A DNA stretch of 64,000 nucleotides from Piper betle (taxonomy: Eukaryota > Streptophyta > Magnoliopsida > Piperales > Piperaceae), in contig JAURVB010014787.1 in assembly GCA_033002965.1 (NCBI GenBank), positions 1 to 64,000 on the forward strand, written 5' to 3'. This document shows positions 39,291 through 50,735 of the stretch, piece after piece; position 1 is the stretch's first letter; every line of letters starts with the position of its first letter. A program made the translations under genes and the position numbers. Below the pieces are notes generated by a model. That model did not search any database. It worked only from the letters and a program-made list of their open reading frames with translations, and was not told where the DNA came from.

Positions 39291-39684
39291 GGCCGTGGGT
39301 TGTGATCGCCGTCGACCACGGCCCGGCGAGGCGGCAAGACCCTGGCCGCTTGCCTCCGCCCTTCCCACCCTCAAACCTTCGCCGCCGCCGCCGACGCCGC
39401 CGCCGCCGCTGCCGCCGCTCCCAGCGTCTTCGTGGTCATCTGCCAAGGCATCACCAGCAAGAATGGCACTTTCCACACCGAGCAGGCCATCGAATATGGT
39501 ATCATTCTTCCCTTTCTTTTACATTCCTCCCACCGCCCCAAAAAGCTGCATTCTGTGTTCGATCTCAATGTCACTTTCTTTTTTAGTTTCTTGCTTTGAT
39601 CTTCATGTGGGTATATTAACGTACTAGGATTGTTTCTTGCATACTCGTATGATTGTTTTGGATCTGGATTATATATATAGGAAA

Positions 39685-40196
39685 ATACTCCCCCAATCAA
39701 ACCACCCACCCACCCCTTTGGACCCGTTAGCTGGCCCGTCAGACCCGCCAGACACGTCCGATTCGCCTGCCCGACGCCCTGCCCAACGCCAGCCGCCCGC
39801 CCGACGCCGCCCAACGCCGCCCAACACCCTGCCCAACGCCGCCCGACGCCCTGCCCAATGCCCAATGCCCAACGCCCGCCCACCCGCCGCCCGCCCGACG
39901 CCGCCCGACTCCCTGCCCAACGCCGCCCGACGCCCTGCCTAACGCCTAACGCCTAACGCCCAACGCCCGCCCGCCCGCCGCCCTGCCCAACGCCCAACAT
40001 TGGGCGGCGTCGGGCGGCATCCGGCGGGCGTTGGGCGAGGCGGCGGCGGCGTCGGGCAGCGGCGGGCGAGCGGCGTTGGGCGGGCATCGGGCGGCGTCGG
40101 GAAGGGCGTCGGAGGGTCGGGCAGGCCGGCAAACAGATCCAAAGGGGTGTTGGGTGGTTTGATTGTGGGCCGTCGGATCAAGATCCGACGGCCCAC
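39685..40196. repeat. GC-rich inverted repeat (foldback element) with terminal hairpin
   Basis: The left arm (from about 39690: CAATCAAACCACCCACCC, CCTTTGGACCCG, CCCGTCAGACCCGCC) is the reverse complement of the right arm (40100-40165: GGGTCGGGCAGGCCGG, ATCCAAAGGGGTG, GGGTGGTTTGATTG). The arms meet near 39998 and are filled with short CCCAACGCCGCCCGACG units in the left arm and the inverse in the right. A near-perfect 32-bp palindrome (15-bp stem) follows at 40165-40196. The proline/arginine-rich open frames here are artefacts of this composition. Confidence 0.75.
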
Positions 40197-40209
40197 GTGA
40201 GGCAGCGCC

Positions 40210-41860
40210 AATGCGCTGCCAAAATAGAGTGCAAGCAGCACTGTAGCGCATTAAATCTGGGCCGTTGGATGAAAATCCAACGGCCCGGATATAATTTTTT
40301 TTTAACCCTCCTCCTACCACTGTTCACGCCGCCCCGCCCCCTGCCGGCCCCGTCCCGCCTCCACCCGCAGCCCTCACCCCCACCTACCCTGGTTCCCCCG
40401 CCCCGTCCGCCGCCGAGCCCCCTCGCCCGCAGCCTTCCTGCCGACCTCCCCTGTTCCTTCCCCCTCGCGCCCCTCCGCCACCGCCCCTTCGGCCGCCTCG
40501 TCCCCGCTCGACCCCTACCCGCAGCCCTCCCCCACCCCCGCTCGGTTCCCCGCCCCCCCCCCCCCCCCGCCGCGGCCCCGCTCGCCGCTGCCCCTGTTTC
40601 CCGCCACCCTGCCCGTCGACCGAGCTCCTCCCTGCCGTCTGCTGCCCTGGCCACCTCCACGCCGATGTCACTGCATCACCGCCGGCGGTGGCGCGACGGG
40701 GAACGGAGGGAGCGATGGCAATTTCGTAATAAAAATTTGACTCATTCCCGACTCCAGTTAAATTTATGAAATAAAATTTAAAAATAAAATATAATAAAAT
40801 AAAAAATTGACTCGCTCCTTACTCGAGTCAATTTTACGAAATAAAATTTTAAAATAAAATGACAAAATAAAATTTTGAACCACTCCCCGCCAACGTCGTC
40901 GCTTGCCGATCGCTTCCCTGTCGCCACCCACACCCCTGCCCCCGTCCCACCACACCCGCTGCCCCCATGCCCTCCACCGGCCCAGGCCCCTTGCCTCGCC
41001 TTCTGCCGCCCCTTAACCCCCTCTCTGCCCGTTACGAAATAAATTAAAAAAATAAAATTTTTTTATAATAAAAACTTGACTCAATCTCGCACGGGATCGA
41101 GTCAATATTATAAAATAAATTTAAAAATAAAATAAAATAATTTTGTAATAAAATTTGACTCAATCCTGATCGAGATCGAGTCAATTTTTTTTAACGAAAT
41201 TATTTTATTCTTTTTAAAATTTATTTCCTAATAAAAATTTTGACACGAGCCGGGAGCGAGTCAAATTTTTATTACAAAACTACCCTCCCCTGTTTCTTTC
41301 CCCACCCATTGTTCTGCCGCGCCGCTCCACCGCCGGCGACCTCGCCGCCGGCCGCCAGCGGGGGGCGGGAGGGGGGCGTGGCTGCGGGCGTGGTCGGTAG
41401 GGGGACTGCGGCGGCAGGGGTGGGGCGCGGCGCCGGGCGGGGGCAGGGGGGACCACGGCTTTGACAGGGGCAGGGGCGGGCCGTGGCACCGGGCGGGGGC
41501 AGGGGGCCGCGCCTCGCCCGGGTAGGGGGGCCGCGCTCGCCCGGGCACGGGGGGGGCGGCGCGCTCGCTCCCGGGCACAGGGGGCCGCCGCTCGCCCAGG
41601 CAGGGGGGTCGCGGCTCGCCCAGGCGGGGGGGGAGGGGGAACTCGGCTGGGCCAGCGGGCGGGCCAGGGGGGTGGGGGATGGGCCGAGGGGGCGGGGGCG
41701 GCGGAATCCGGCAAGGAGGGGGGTAACGCGCTGTGCCGGAGAAAAGGGTGGGAGGGGGAAAAACCCAGGAAAGATTTGAACCGTTGGATTTTGATCCAAC
41801 GGTCCAAATCAAATAAGCTGCCCATGCGCTGCATTTTGATGCAGCGCATGGTAGCATTTA
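40210..41860. mobile_element. Foldback-type element with double terminal hairpins (1.65 kb)
   Basis: Left end: AATGCGCT ... AGCGCATT (40210-40252), then GGGCCGTTGGAT/ATCCAACGGCCC (40259-40286). Right end: ACCGTTGGATTTTGATCC followed by AACGGT (41780-41804), then CATGCGCTGC/GCAGCGCATG (41823-41850). Thus each end has the same pair of hairpins, outer GCGCTGC type and inner CCGTTGGAT type, in mirror order. Inside are GC-rich flanks and an AT-rich middle (40730-41270) with repeated TTGACTC/GAGTCAA mini-hairpins. No transposase frame. It is inserted in the intron of the succinyl-CoA ligase relic. Confidence 0.65.
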
Positions 41861-42381
41861 TATATATATATATATATATATAAACGTTTCTTGGTATTTG
41901 TTTCGATATGGGCGATGTCAATTTAATTTCTTATGTTACTTGGTAGGTGACGTATGTTGGTAAGTTTTTTTTTCTAAGTACGCTCCAATGGAATTTTTGT
42001 CCATAATTATCCTCATTTAGGTGCCTGTTTGCCTTTTATACTATGCAATACTGGCCAACTCTAGAATTCTGATTGTAAATTAAAAGATCTTGTGGGAAAT
42101 GTTGCAATTGATTGAGATTAGTTGGTTGTTGCACATTTTTATCTAGTGCTTTACAGTTTTGTTATCATTAGGTTGGAGGGGTGACTCCTAAAAAGGGTGG
42201 GACGGAGCACCTAGGGCTTCCTGTTTTCAACACTGTTGCTGAGGCAAATGCTGAAACTAAAGCCAATGCATCAGTCATTTATGTCCTGCCTCCATTTGCT
42301 GCAACAGCTATTTTGGAAGCGATGGAAGCTGAGCTAGACCTTGTTGTTTGCATCACCGAGGGGATTCCTCTGCATGACATG

Positions 42382-43769
42382 GTAATTGTTTCTTTCAGCG
42401 AGCGCCCCAGATTTTTTTTTTCTATGGCAGTGTGTAATATGGAACTGTCCTTTTGGTTGAACCTGATTTTTTTGGTCTTTTGTTCTTGAATAAGTGTTGA
42501 TGGTGTATCCCGCAATTCCTTACAACGAATGCAAAATGATATCTGTGTTATCTATAGAATTTGTGGATGGAATAGAGTAAAGGTAAATCTAGGCAATTGA
42601 TATTGTCTCTTCTTGAGTTTTTTGGTTTTAAATTTTAGATGTCTACCACTTATCCCAAAAGTTCAAGCTGATAGGAAAGGGAACCATTTATTATTTAGTT
42701 TAACAATTTCGTACATGTGTAAGGGGCAAGTAGTCCATTGGGCACTTTTTAGCGAGAATATTTTTGGGGAAGATAGCCAAAAATAGGAGGGTTAAGACTA
42801 GGGGTAGGGGGTTGAGGAAGAAAGGGAGATGATAGAAAAAGATAGAGGAGGTAAGATAAAACTAAGATATTTCATTTATATGTGATTCAAACTGCTAGTG
42901 TTCAATCTCTCTCTACATATTTATAGGTAGAAATGATAACCAATCTCTTAATGTCAATAAGAAACATGGAGTAACATTCAAGGCGTGTCATATCGGATTT
43001 CAGTTTCATTTCGGACATCCGACCATTGGAGATACGCCGGTAGTCTTCAGAAAATTTTACGATGCTTATAAATATATTATTATAATATAAGCATGATCAT
43101 TCTATAACTTTTGAATTCATAGACATTTTAAATTTGCATTAAGAACAACATTAAATTAACTTAACTAATATAATTTTATGCAAAAAATTGATTATACCTG
43201 AGTATATGTGAAAATTGATTATACTTTCATATGTCTTACATTTATTATGTTGATGTGAGATGATGACTCATCTTTCAACCAAAAGGTAGATTATAAATGG
43301 AAGCTTAAGATTTACTTCAAATATAATTGTTTTGATTATGCACACTTGTATTTCCCTACACGATAAAAATTACAAATTGTTCAGACTTCAAAAGTTTTTC
43401 AAAATGATCTCCCTCTATTGCATACTTCTTTGGTTTTTACACTTCAAAGAGTGAGTAAAATAAAGACAAACAGGTTCCCTCTCAAGCCAATCCCCAACTT
43501 ACTCTAGTTCAGACTATTACTATTGATAATGTGATGTTCAGATTTTTCATTGAACCAAGTATCCCCCTACAAAATACTATGATTCTTCCTCTCTTTGATC
43601 ACAAAAGTTAAAAAATTGGTGGAATGTAGTAGTACATCACAAATCAGCCCGAAACCATAAAAATTTTAAAGCGTTGAAAGTCTATTCAAAAAATCTTAAA
43701 AAGTCAACTTGAAGTTCAAAATCAAAAGTGGTTGCTGAAAATAAGGGGGAGCTTGGGAACTCCTCTTTT
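42382..43769. other. Intergenic or eroded intron; no gene seen
   Basis: After the last recognised succinyl-CoA ligase exon (a GTAATT donor is present) the sequence becomes AT-rich and no further exon appears. The stretch 42890-43770 looks like old repeat DNA without an identifiable family. Confidence 0.4.
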
Positions 43770-44460
43770 TCTTTATGACTAGTTTAAGAGTTTGGAATGC
43801 TCGCGGTCTCTCCCGTCAAGCAAAGAGGTTGGATGTCTCTAATCTACCAATTTAATAAAATATGCCCCTCTTTGTTTTATGTGTGACAAAAATTAAAGCA
43901 AAAAGTTTATTAAACTCTAAAGAGGTTTTATTAGAGGATGGTAAATTAAGCATAATTATTCTTTAGACTCCTTCGATTGCATTCTAATCTTATGAAACCC
44001 TATAATTTTTAAAGTTTTCAAGCTACAAGAAAGTGTTCAATTTATCCATTGTTCAGTGTTAAACTTTCAAGATTGCTTTGAATTTTACTTCATCATGGTC
44101 TATATTTCAAACTCATGCTAATGGAGATAAAAGTTATGGCAAAATTTTTCTTCCGTTAAACCTTATATTCAACTTCCTTGGATCTTTATGTTCGACTTCA
44201 ATTGCTTTAAAAGTAACAACGAGTGTTTTGATGGTGTTGATGTTTCCCCTTGGCATCTTGAACAATTTAATAATTTCATCTTTTCAGCGCATCTCATTGA
44301 TATTCTTTGTAATTTTAATTTTACATAGAGTAACAAACATATTGATGACACTATTATTTACAGAAAACTTAACAGAGGCCTTTGCAATGATCGTTTAATG
44401 ATAAAATTTTTCAACGGGTATATGAATTGTCTACTTTTAAAATCTTCCGATTATTCTTAT
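43770..44460 (+). mobile_element. LINE endonuclease remnant
   Basis: Read across frames, the stretch resembles an APE-type LINE endonuclease: a LRVWNARGLSRQAKRL-like start (43785-43830), a PWxxxxFDFNCF-like block (44190-44215), EQFNNFIFSAHLIDIL (44260-44310) and a DYSYILFKL end (44450-44475, the usual SDHxPI position). Numerous stops and shifts are present. It joins directly to cytochrome P450 sequence at about 44470. Confidence 0.6.
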
Positions 44461-47208
44461 ATTCTCTTTAAGCTTGAGGACCGTCTGTCCTTTGGTCCAA
44501 AATCATTCCGCTTCCCCAAGGGCACCGCCTCTCTGAACAACCTCTGTGACCTCCTCAGCGACATTATCTTCAAAGCTGACGGCGAGAACTGGCACCGGCA
44601 GCACAAGACGGCCAGCCTCAAGTTCCACTCGACGCCTTTTCGGGCACTCACCGTCACCTCCCTTGTCAAGCTGGTGCACTCTCAGCTAGTGCCGGTGCTA
44701 GACCAGCCTTGGAAAGCAAAGCTAACATAGATTTGCAGAGTTTGCTCTTGAGTTTGTTATTATAAGAGAAAGAAGAAGAAGATGATAAAGGGGAATTTAA
44801 AAAAAAAAATTAATTTCATAGTTTACTGATATCAACATCAATCTTCCTTCTAATACTTATACAAGCCATTTTCTGCTTATACATAAATCATTTTTAATTA
44901 TATTATTAGAGATGCTTATAAATGCGCTGCTTGTATGTTAATTTGTTGATATGTTGACATTCAACAGCGTGTGCATCATGCCCTTAGGGGTCGATCCCGG
45001 CTGCCTCCGGCTGGGCCTGCCAAAGATATTCTTTGCATGGGCCTTCAAGGCGACGCTATGATTCATCATGCCCACCTCCGTCCAGACGGCTATTAGGTAC
45101 TTGGATGTTGGTCCGGAGAGGATGCTCTAGAGATCGACCAAAACATTGCTCGAGTTTGGAGAATGGTTGATCCGAACGAGGAAGAAGGAGCTCGGATCAC
45201 TGGAGGCCAGCGGTTGTATTAGCATTACTACCGGCAGGGCTGACCTTCTAAGAGTGTTCATGGGGTCGAAGGATGAGAAGGGGGAGGCATACTCGGACAA
45301 GTTCTTGAGAGATATTTGCATAAGCTTCATGTTTGTGGGACGGGACACTTCCTCTGTGGCTGTGGCCTGGTTTTTCTGGCTGGTGGAGAGTCACCCGGCG
45401 GTGGAGGAGGAGATGCTGTCGGAGCTGAGGAAGATAGTGGCAGCGAGGAACAATACTTCTGATGATGAGAAACATGGAGGTAGTGTTGGCAATGTTCGAG
45501 ATGAAGATGATGGCATTAATCTGGTTTTTAGAGCCGAGGAAGTGGAGAGGATGGAATATCTGCAAGCCGCTCTGTCTGAGTTACTTAGATTGTACCCATC
45601 TGTGCCCATTGACGTGAAGGAGTTATACTTCCAACAATCCAATGCTCCTTTCGTAATATCTTTATTTGATTTATCGCTATATATATATAGCTAGAAATAC
45701 TATGGTGCGCTACAAATTTTTGCAGCGCACCATACACTGTTGAATGAGGGCCGTTGGATCAAAATCCAGCGGCTCTCATTCATCTTCTTATTTTTTTTAA
45801 TTTGTAGACCCGATTACCCGTCCGACCCGCCCTAACCGAACTGCCCGTCCGTGACCGCGTCATTGCCTACCGCCTCCCGCCGTGACCTCACCCCCTGCCG
45901 GCGGCCCCGCCCTCCACCCCCGCCCGACCACCGCCTGCCGCCGTGGTCCTGCCCCAAGCCAGCAAGCCCCCCCTCTCGGCCACTGCCAGATCCACGCCCC
46001 CTCTGCCCCCGCTCGTCCCTGGCTGGCGCCCCAGCCACCCCCCTCTGCCACCGCCCTCTGCCCCCGCTCGTCCCTGGCTGGGGGCGCCAGCCAGGGACGA
46101 GCGGGGGCAGAGGGGACGCGGATCTGGCAGTGGCGGAGAGGGGGGGCTTGCCGGCTTGGGGCGGGACCACGGTAGCGGGCGGTGGTCGGGCGGGGGAGGG
46201 GGTGGAGGGGCGGGGCCGCCTGCAGGGGGCGAGGCCGCGGCAGGAGGCGGGAGGCAGTGGCGCAGTCGCAGGCAGGCGGTCCGGTTCGGGCGGGTAATCG
46301 GGTCTACAAATCTAAAAAATAAGAGGATGAATGAGAGCCGCTGGATTTTGATCTAACGGCTCTCATTCAACAGCGTATGGTAGCTGTAAAAACTTATAGC
46401 GCATCATAGCACTCCTCTATATATAACTTCAATGTTTGAAATTATCTTGTATGATAAACCTGGCCATGTTTATTAGAACATTATCTAATTGACATATAGT
46501 AGCTAGGAAAATATCAGTGGTTAGTTTTCATTTTGATTCCACTGTTACAGGTTTAAGAGCTTCCACTGTGTGACTAGCTCACGGGTCTGAGTCGAGGAAA
46601 CAGCCAAGTGCAAAGCGTGCGTAAAAACTAGTTTGTGGTCTTACCAGCTTCCTCCACGTGATCTATTGGGAGCCTTGGTATGCCCAGTTGCATTTCTTTT
46701 ATATTTATCAATTAACTTATTAGTAACAACTGCGTATATAATGGTGCTGTTAAATCCTAGCTACCATCTAAAAGTTTTAACCCATACCATATGTTATTAG
46801 GTATTTTGTTGCAGTACAAGCAATATTAACCTTAAACGCATATAATATTAACTTATGGCTGCAGGTAGTTGAAAATGATAGGTTTCCAGATGGGACGGAA
46901 TTGAAGAAAAGAATGAAGGTCATGTACCCGGTATACACAATGTAGAGGATGGACAGCATATGGGGGAAAGAGGGCAGGGAGTACAAGCGGGAGAGGTGGC
47001 TAAGAGGCCAGGGAGTACAAGCAGCATACAAGTTGCTGCTTTCAATGGAGGTCCTAGGTTCTCCTTGGGGAAGGATTTTGCTTATTATCAGATGAAATCT
47101 GTTGCAGCTTCCATCCTTTACCGCTATCGTGTTAGAGTTGTTAAGGGCCATCCTGTGGTTCCCAAGTTTGCATTTGACTTTGTACATGAAACATGGTTTA
47201 GGGTTTAG
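44460..47208 (+). pseudogene. CYP86B-like cytochrome P450 pseudogene
   Basis: The family makes omega-hydroxylated very-long-chain fatty acids for suberin and cutin. Recognisable pieces: 44470-44720 (FPKGTASLNNLCDLL, ADGENWHRQHKTASLKF), 44966-45135 (TFNSVCIMPLGVDPGCLRLG, YLDVGPERML), 45140-45620 (I-helix VGRDTSSVAVAWFF, ExxR helix ALSELLRLYPSVPI) and 46866-47208 (FPDGTELKK, heme loop FNGGPRFSLGKDFAYYQMK). Lesions: the start is missing and replaced by LINE sequence; about 190 bp are inserted at 44770-44960; in-frame stops lie near 45058, 45127 and 46942; there is a frame change before the heme loop; and the heme-ligating Cys (normally RLCLG) is Ser. A foldback element sits in its intron. It cannot make an active enzyme. 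Confidence 0.87.
45691..46423. mobile_element. Foldback element with about 340-bp inverted arms
   Basis: The left arm 45691-46078 and right arm 46079-46423 are reverse complements with few mismatches. Shared blocks include CTATGGTGCGC (CTATGATGCGC on the right), TGTTGAATGAG, CGGCTCTCATTCATC, TTTGTAGACCCGATTACCCG, and GC-rich CCAGCCAGGGACGAGCGG at the centre. Each end carries an outer hairpin (ATGGTGCGCT/AGCGCACCAT on the left) and an inner CCGTTGGATCAAAATCCAGCGG hairpin, as in the element at 40210-41860. It is flanked by TATATATA on both sides, possibly the target site. The long Pro/Gly/Arg frames within are composition artefacts. Confidence 0.8.
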
Positions 47209-47892
47209 GGTGAATCTCAACAAAATATATATCTCGGAATAAGATCCCTCTTTTGGGCTGCACTAATAATAATGCACAAATTAATGATGGCTTATATAGG
47301 ATTCAAAGGTATTTTTTAAAAATCTTAAATACCCATGTATTTTTTAAAAAAATTGAACCAAACTGTTATTTTAAATATTTTTATAACAAATAATTTTTTA
47401 AAAAATTATAAGAAAAAGCTTGAGCGGCCGTCAGCAGACCTCGGCTTGATCTGCAACCGTCTTGACCAGTTTTGGCCACGACAACCACATTTTGGCCCAG
47501 GCAGGTGCAGATCCGGCACCTCCCGTCGGGGCAGCCTACTTGTGGCCGGATTTGGCAGCCGAAAGTGGCGGTAGGAGCGGCCATTATATAATTTTTAAAT
47601 GTTAAAAAATATATTTGGTATAAAAAATTGTTCAAAAAGTTGCTTAGTTTGATTTTTATTAAAAAAACAAAATTATCCAAAGCCAAGTCAATCCAAAACA
47701 GTGTATTTACGACATAAAGCAAAAATATAGCAATGAATTGTGAAATTGTATAAGCCACCGTGGAATCGCGAATGGTGCATCTAATTAACACCATTCAATT
47801 GTAAATTTCTCTAAAGAGTATTTATTAGCTATGCGTTGTGAACTTTATCCGTTAACTAACGGGGAGATTGAAGAAAATGTAACATCTATCTA
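47209..47892. other. Intergenic; no gene seen
   Basis: AT-rich, with a GC-richer patch at 47420-47585 that has no recognised identity. There are no motifs and no RNA gene. Confidence 0.4.
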
Positions 47893-48583
47893 TAGGGTTG
47901 TTAAATGACCGAATGAGCCGATCTTAACTTATATTCGAACTCGGCTTGAATAGTTCAAAACTTGACTCGAAATTGAACAAGTTTTGAACATATATGCTTG
48001 AGTTTGATTCTAATATTTTTTATGTGTTTGAGCTCAAATATACTTAAACTAATTAATTTTCCTGTACTTGAACCCAATCGAGTCATCAACTTGAATACTT
48101 ACTATCTCAACTATCTCAACTATCTCATTTCTTTGTTATTATATTATATATATATATATATAATATAATTTAAAGACTATATTATTTTATCGAGTCAAAT
48201 TTGAGTTATAACCGAGTCGAGTCGAGTCAAGTCAAGTTAAATACAGCCTTGCTCGAGTCGAGTTCGAGCTCAAATATACTTAAACTGTTTAATTTTCCTG
48301 TACTCGAACCCAATCGAGTCATCAGCTTGAATACCTACCATCTCAACTATCTCATTTCTTTGTTATTATATTATATTATATATATATATATAATATAATT
48401 TAAAGACTATATTATTTTATCGAGTCGAATTTGATTTATAACCGAGTTGAATCGAGTCAAGTTGAATACGACTTTGTTCGAGTCGAGTTTGAGCTCAAAC
48501 ATTTAAATGTCGTATTTCGAGTCGAGTCGAGCCGAGCTGAACACTAAATACTCACGAGCTTGCTCGTTCAATTAGCAGCCCTA
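47893..48583. mobile_element. Non-autonomous hAT-type element with perfect 8-bp target duplication
   Basis: The element starts TAGGGTTGTTAAATGA and ends TCAATTAGCAGCCCTA, imperfect terminal inverted repeats of 16 bp. The 8 bases before it (47885-47892) and after it (48584-48591) are both TCTATCTA. The inside has no coding capacity. It contains a 236-bp tandem duplication (48031-48266 and 48267 to about 48492; both begin AGCTCAAATATACTTAAACT) and many GAGTCGAG words. The 8-bp duplication fits the hAT superfamily. Related ends occur at about 1803 and about 61710. Confidence 0.85.
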
Positions 48584-50735
48584 TCTATCTATGCCCCGTG
48601 TTCACATAGTCAAAGTCATTTATTATAATTGATCGAGCAATGGGTAAACAATAGCTAATAATTGGGTTATCTTCAATGGGCCATCTTAAACAATTAGAGG
48701 CCCAAAGCCCAACTCTCTAATACTTGATGATGAGAACAGCACAAGCTTGGGGAAAATAAAAGAGAAAGAATAGCACATGATAAACAAAGCTCAACACAAA
48801 ATAAATGGAGCCGCGCGTTAATGTAATTTATAATAGCAATGAAGATCGTTAGAAAAAAATTAATATAAAAAATTGTCGGCCACTTCTAAGCTAGCTTAGA
48901 GGAAAGAAAAAATGACCTTTATCTGAAGGTAGGTGCTGTAATCGCAGCTAGCTACCTAACACCCAACCACAACTTACTAAACAACGACGTACTAACAAAT
49001 AGAGACGAGATAGCAAAAACGTGAATCACTTATTCCGCTACAATCTACACACATTGTGGCACATCTAAAAAATGGATTCAATTAGAACTACACGTGGATT
49101 GCAATAAAACGGTATGAACTGATGCACCATTGAAAGCTCAGATCACCAATTAAGACTTAAAAAAGAAAGAAGACCCAAAAACCAGTGGCGTGCCGTTTCG
49201 TTTTCTTCGCTCAATTAACAAAACTGTGCATGCATGTTTCCACTAGATCATAACAATTCATGACCCCTTCTCCCAAAAATTGGAGAACGCTCACAAATGA
49301 AATGACACTCTATTGCAACGCCTCTTTATATATATATATACTAAGCTAAAAACATGTGCCATGAGCACTCTTCAAATTTATTAACAAATTATTGAGAAAA
49401 AAATTAATTATCATTCAATTATATAAAATAATACTTATGCATTTAATTATTTTTTATTAAAAATGATGAGTTTCAACGTAGTTTTCATGAATATTTAATA
49501 AAAGAAAAATAAAGAAAAGATATACAATTAAAAAGTGAATGTGAAATTATTTAATGTTAAAAATTTCCTTGTTGTTCGAAAATTAATTGGTATCTTCCAC
49601 TTTCCAAGTACTTTCAAGTAAATACATTGATAAATAATTAAGAAACAAGCGATTGAAATAATGAATATTTCTCAAATATTATTTTGAGAAACAATATGAA
49701 ATAGAATGTACGCAAAAAAGATTAATCTTAATGAAAAATATACTTTAATAATTTAAAATAGAATATCAAATTTAAAATTGAAATATGAGCATATGAATAT
49801 CCAAATGTATCTAATGAAAATTTGCAAGCCAAATTAATACATTAAATTAAGATTATAAAATCAAAATTAACAAAACTAAATTTAAAAATTCGATAACTCT
49901 TATAACACATAGTTTATATAAACTTATATTAAATTAAAGCATAAACTGCTAGCCTTATGGAACAAACAGCCACGAATGAAGGTTATAAAGCTCAAACATA
50001 TATGTCGCAATACAAAGCAGACTAAACCTTGTTTTGATCATTTGATGGAGCCAAGCCAACCTTCCCTTTTCCCAAGCACCTTTCCGTTTAACTGCATAAT
50101 GATTTTCCAAACCTTTTGCTACTGATCAATGGGCGATCTTTCACGAGAAAAATTCTCACATTTTCGAGTTTGAATGTCTAAAAATTAAATCAATATAGGA
50201 AAATAAGAACGCGGTGCCTACCATTATCATGCCAACATGAGAGCCCTTGAGAAGTGATGACTTCTTTCTAACGCAAAAAAAAAAGCAAACCCAAGAAAAT
50301 TTTTGAAGTTTTATCTTTTATGAAAAGTGATTAGTGATGATGCATGTAGGTGATTGTTTTTTGAGTTTGTTTTGAATAAAATCATTATTAGCACACGAAC
50401 CCGATAAAATGCGGAAAAAAACAAAAGAAATCGTCCGTCCGGCTGTAGCATAAAAATGGGCGATAGATATATTGACGACAGTGGAATGCCACCAAACACC
50501 GGGATGCATGTAGAATCATGTGTTTTGGGGAAAGCTCCGGTTGAAGTGAAATGTCGGGACATGCCAATTCATGCCGCCGATACTCGCCATTGCCAATTGG
50601 AACATCAATCAAAAAACAATATGCTTCCCTTCTCCACCATCTTCCTTCCTATATATGAGCAAACTAACCTGAGCAATGTCGCCAGACGTGTTCTTCTTCT
50701 TGAGGTCATTAATTAATTAACCAAAAAAGAGAAGC
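48584..50735. other. AT-rich intergenic region and promoter of the repeat-protein gene
   Basis: The stretch has no coding frame that I can support. A TATA-like CCTATATATGAG near 50648-50659 lies about 80 bp before the ATG at 50736, a plausible core promoter for the downstream gene. The open frames at 50311-50716 overlap on opposite strands and lack motifs. Confidence 0.45.

Larger units (their letters stand above)
39300..42381 (+). pseudogene. Succinyl-CoA ligase alpha subunit, truncated pseudogene
   Basis: The intact enzyme is mitochondrial (TCA cycle, CoA-binding subunit). Two exons are recognisable. Exon 1 (about 39320-39500) is an Ala-rich presequence followed by SVFVVICQGITSKNGTFHT and EQAIEYG. 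Exon 2 is 42174-42380 ([18 protein letters not shown] ... [10 protein letters not shown]) with canonical splice sites. Defects: no ATG in frame before exon 1 (an in-frame TGA precedes it), about five residues missing between VFV and VICQGIT, GITG changed to GITS, and nothing after LHDM, so the catalytic His region and the C-terminal half are absent from the window. The intron contains about 2.2 kb of foldback elements. This is a partial duplicate, not the working gene. Confidence 0.82.

Noticed and set aside
39637..40769. Long Pro/Arg/Gly-rich open frames on both strands
   Set aside because: They are products of the GC-rich inverted array and foldback DNA. Frames overlap on all strands and have no domain.
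41261..41921. Pro-rich and Gly-rich frames of up to 213 codons
   Set aside because: Same composition effect inside the foldback element; no conserved motif or splice support.
45832..46356. Overlapping frames up to 148 codons in the third foldback element
   Set aside because: They mirror one another because the DNA is an inverted repeat; not coding.
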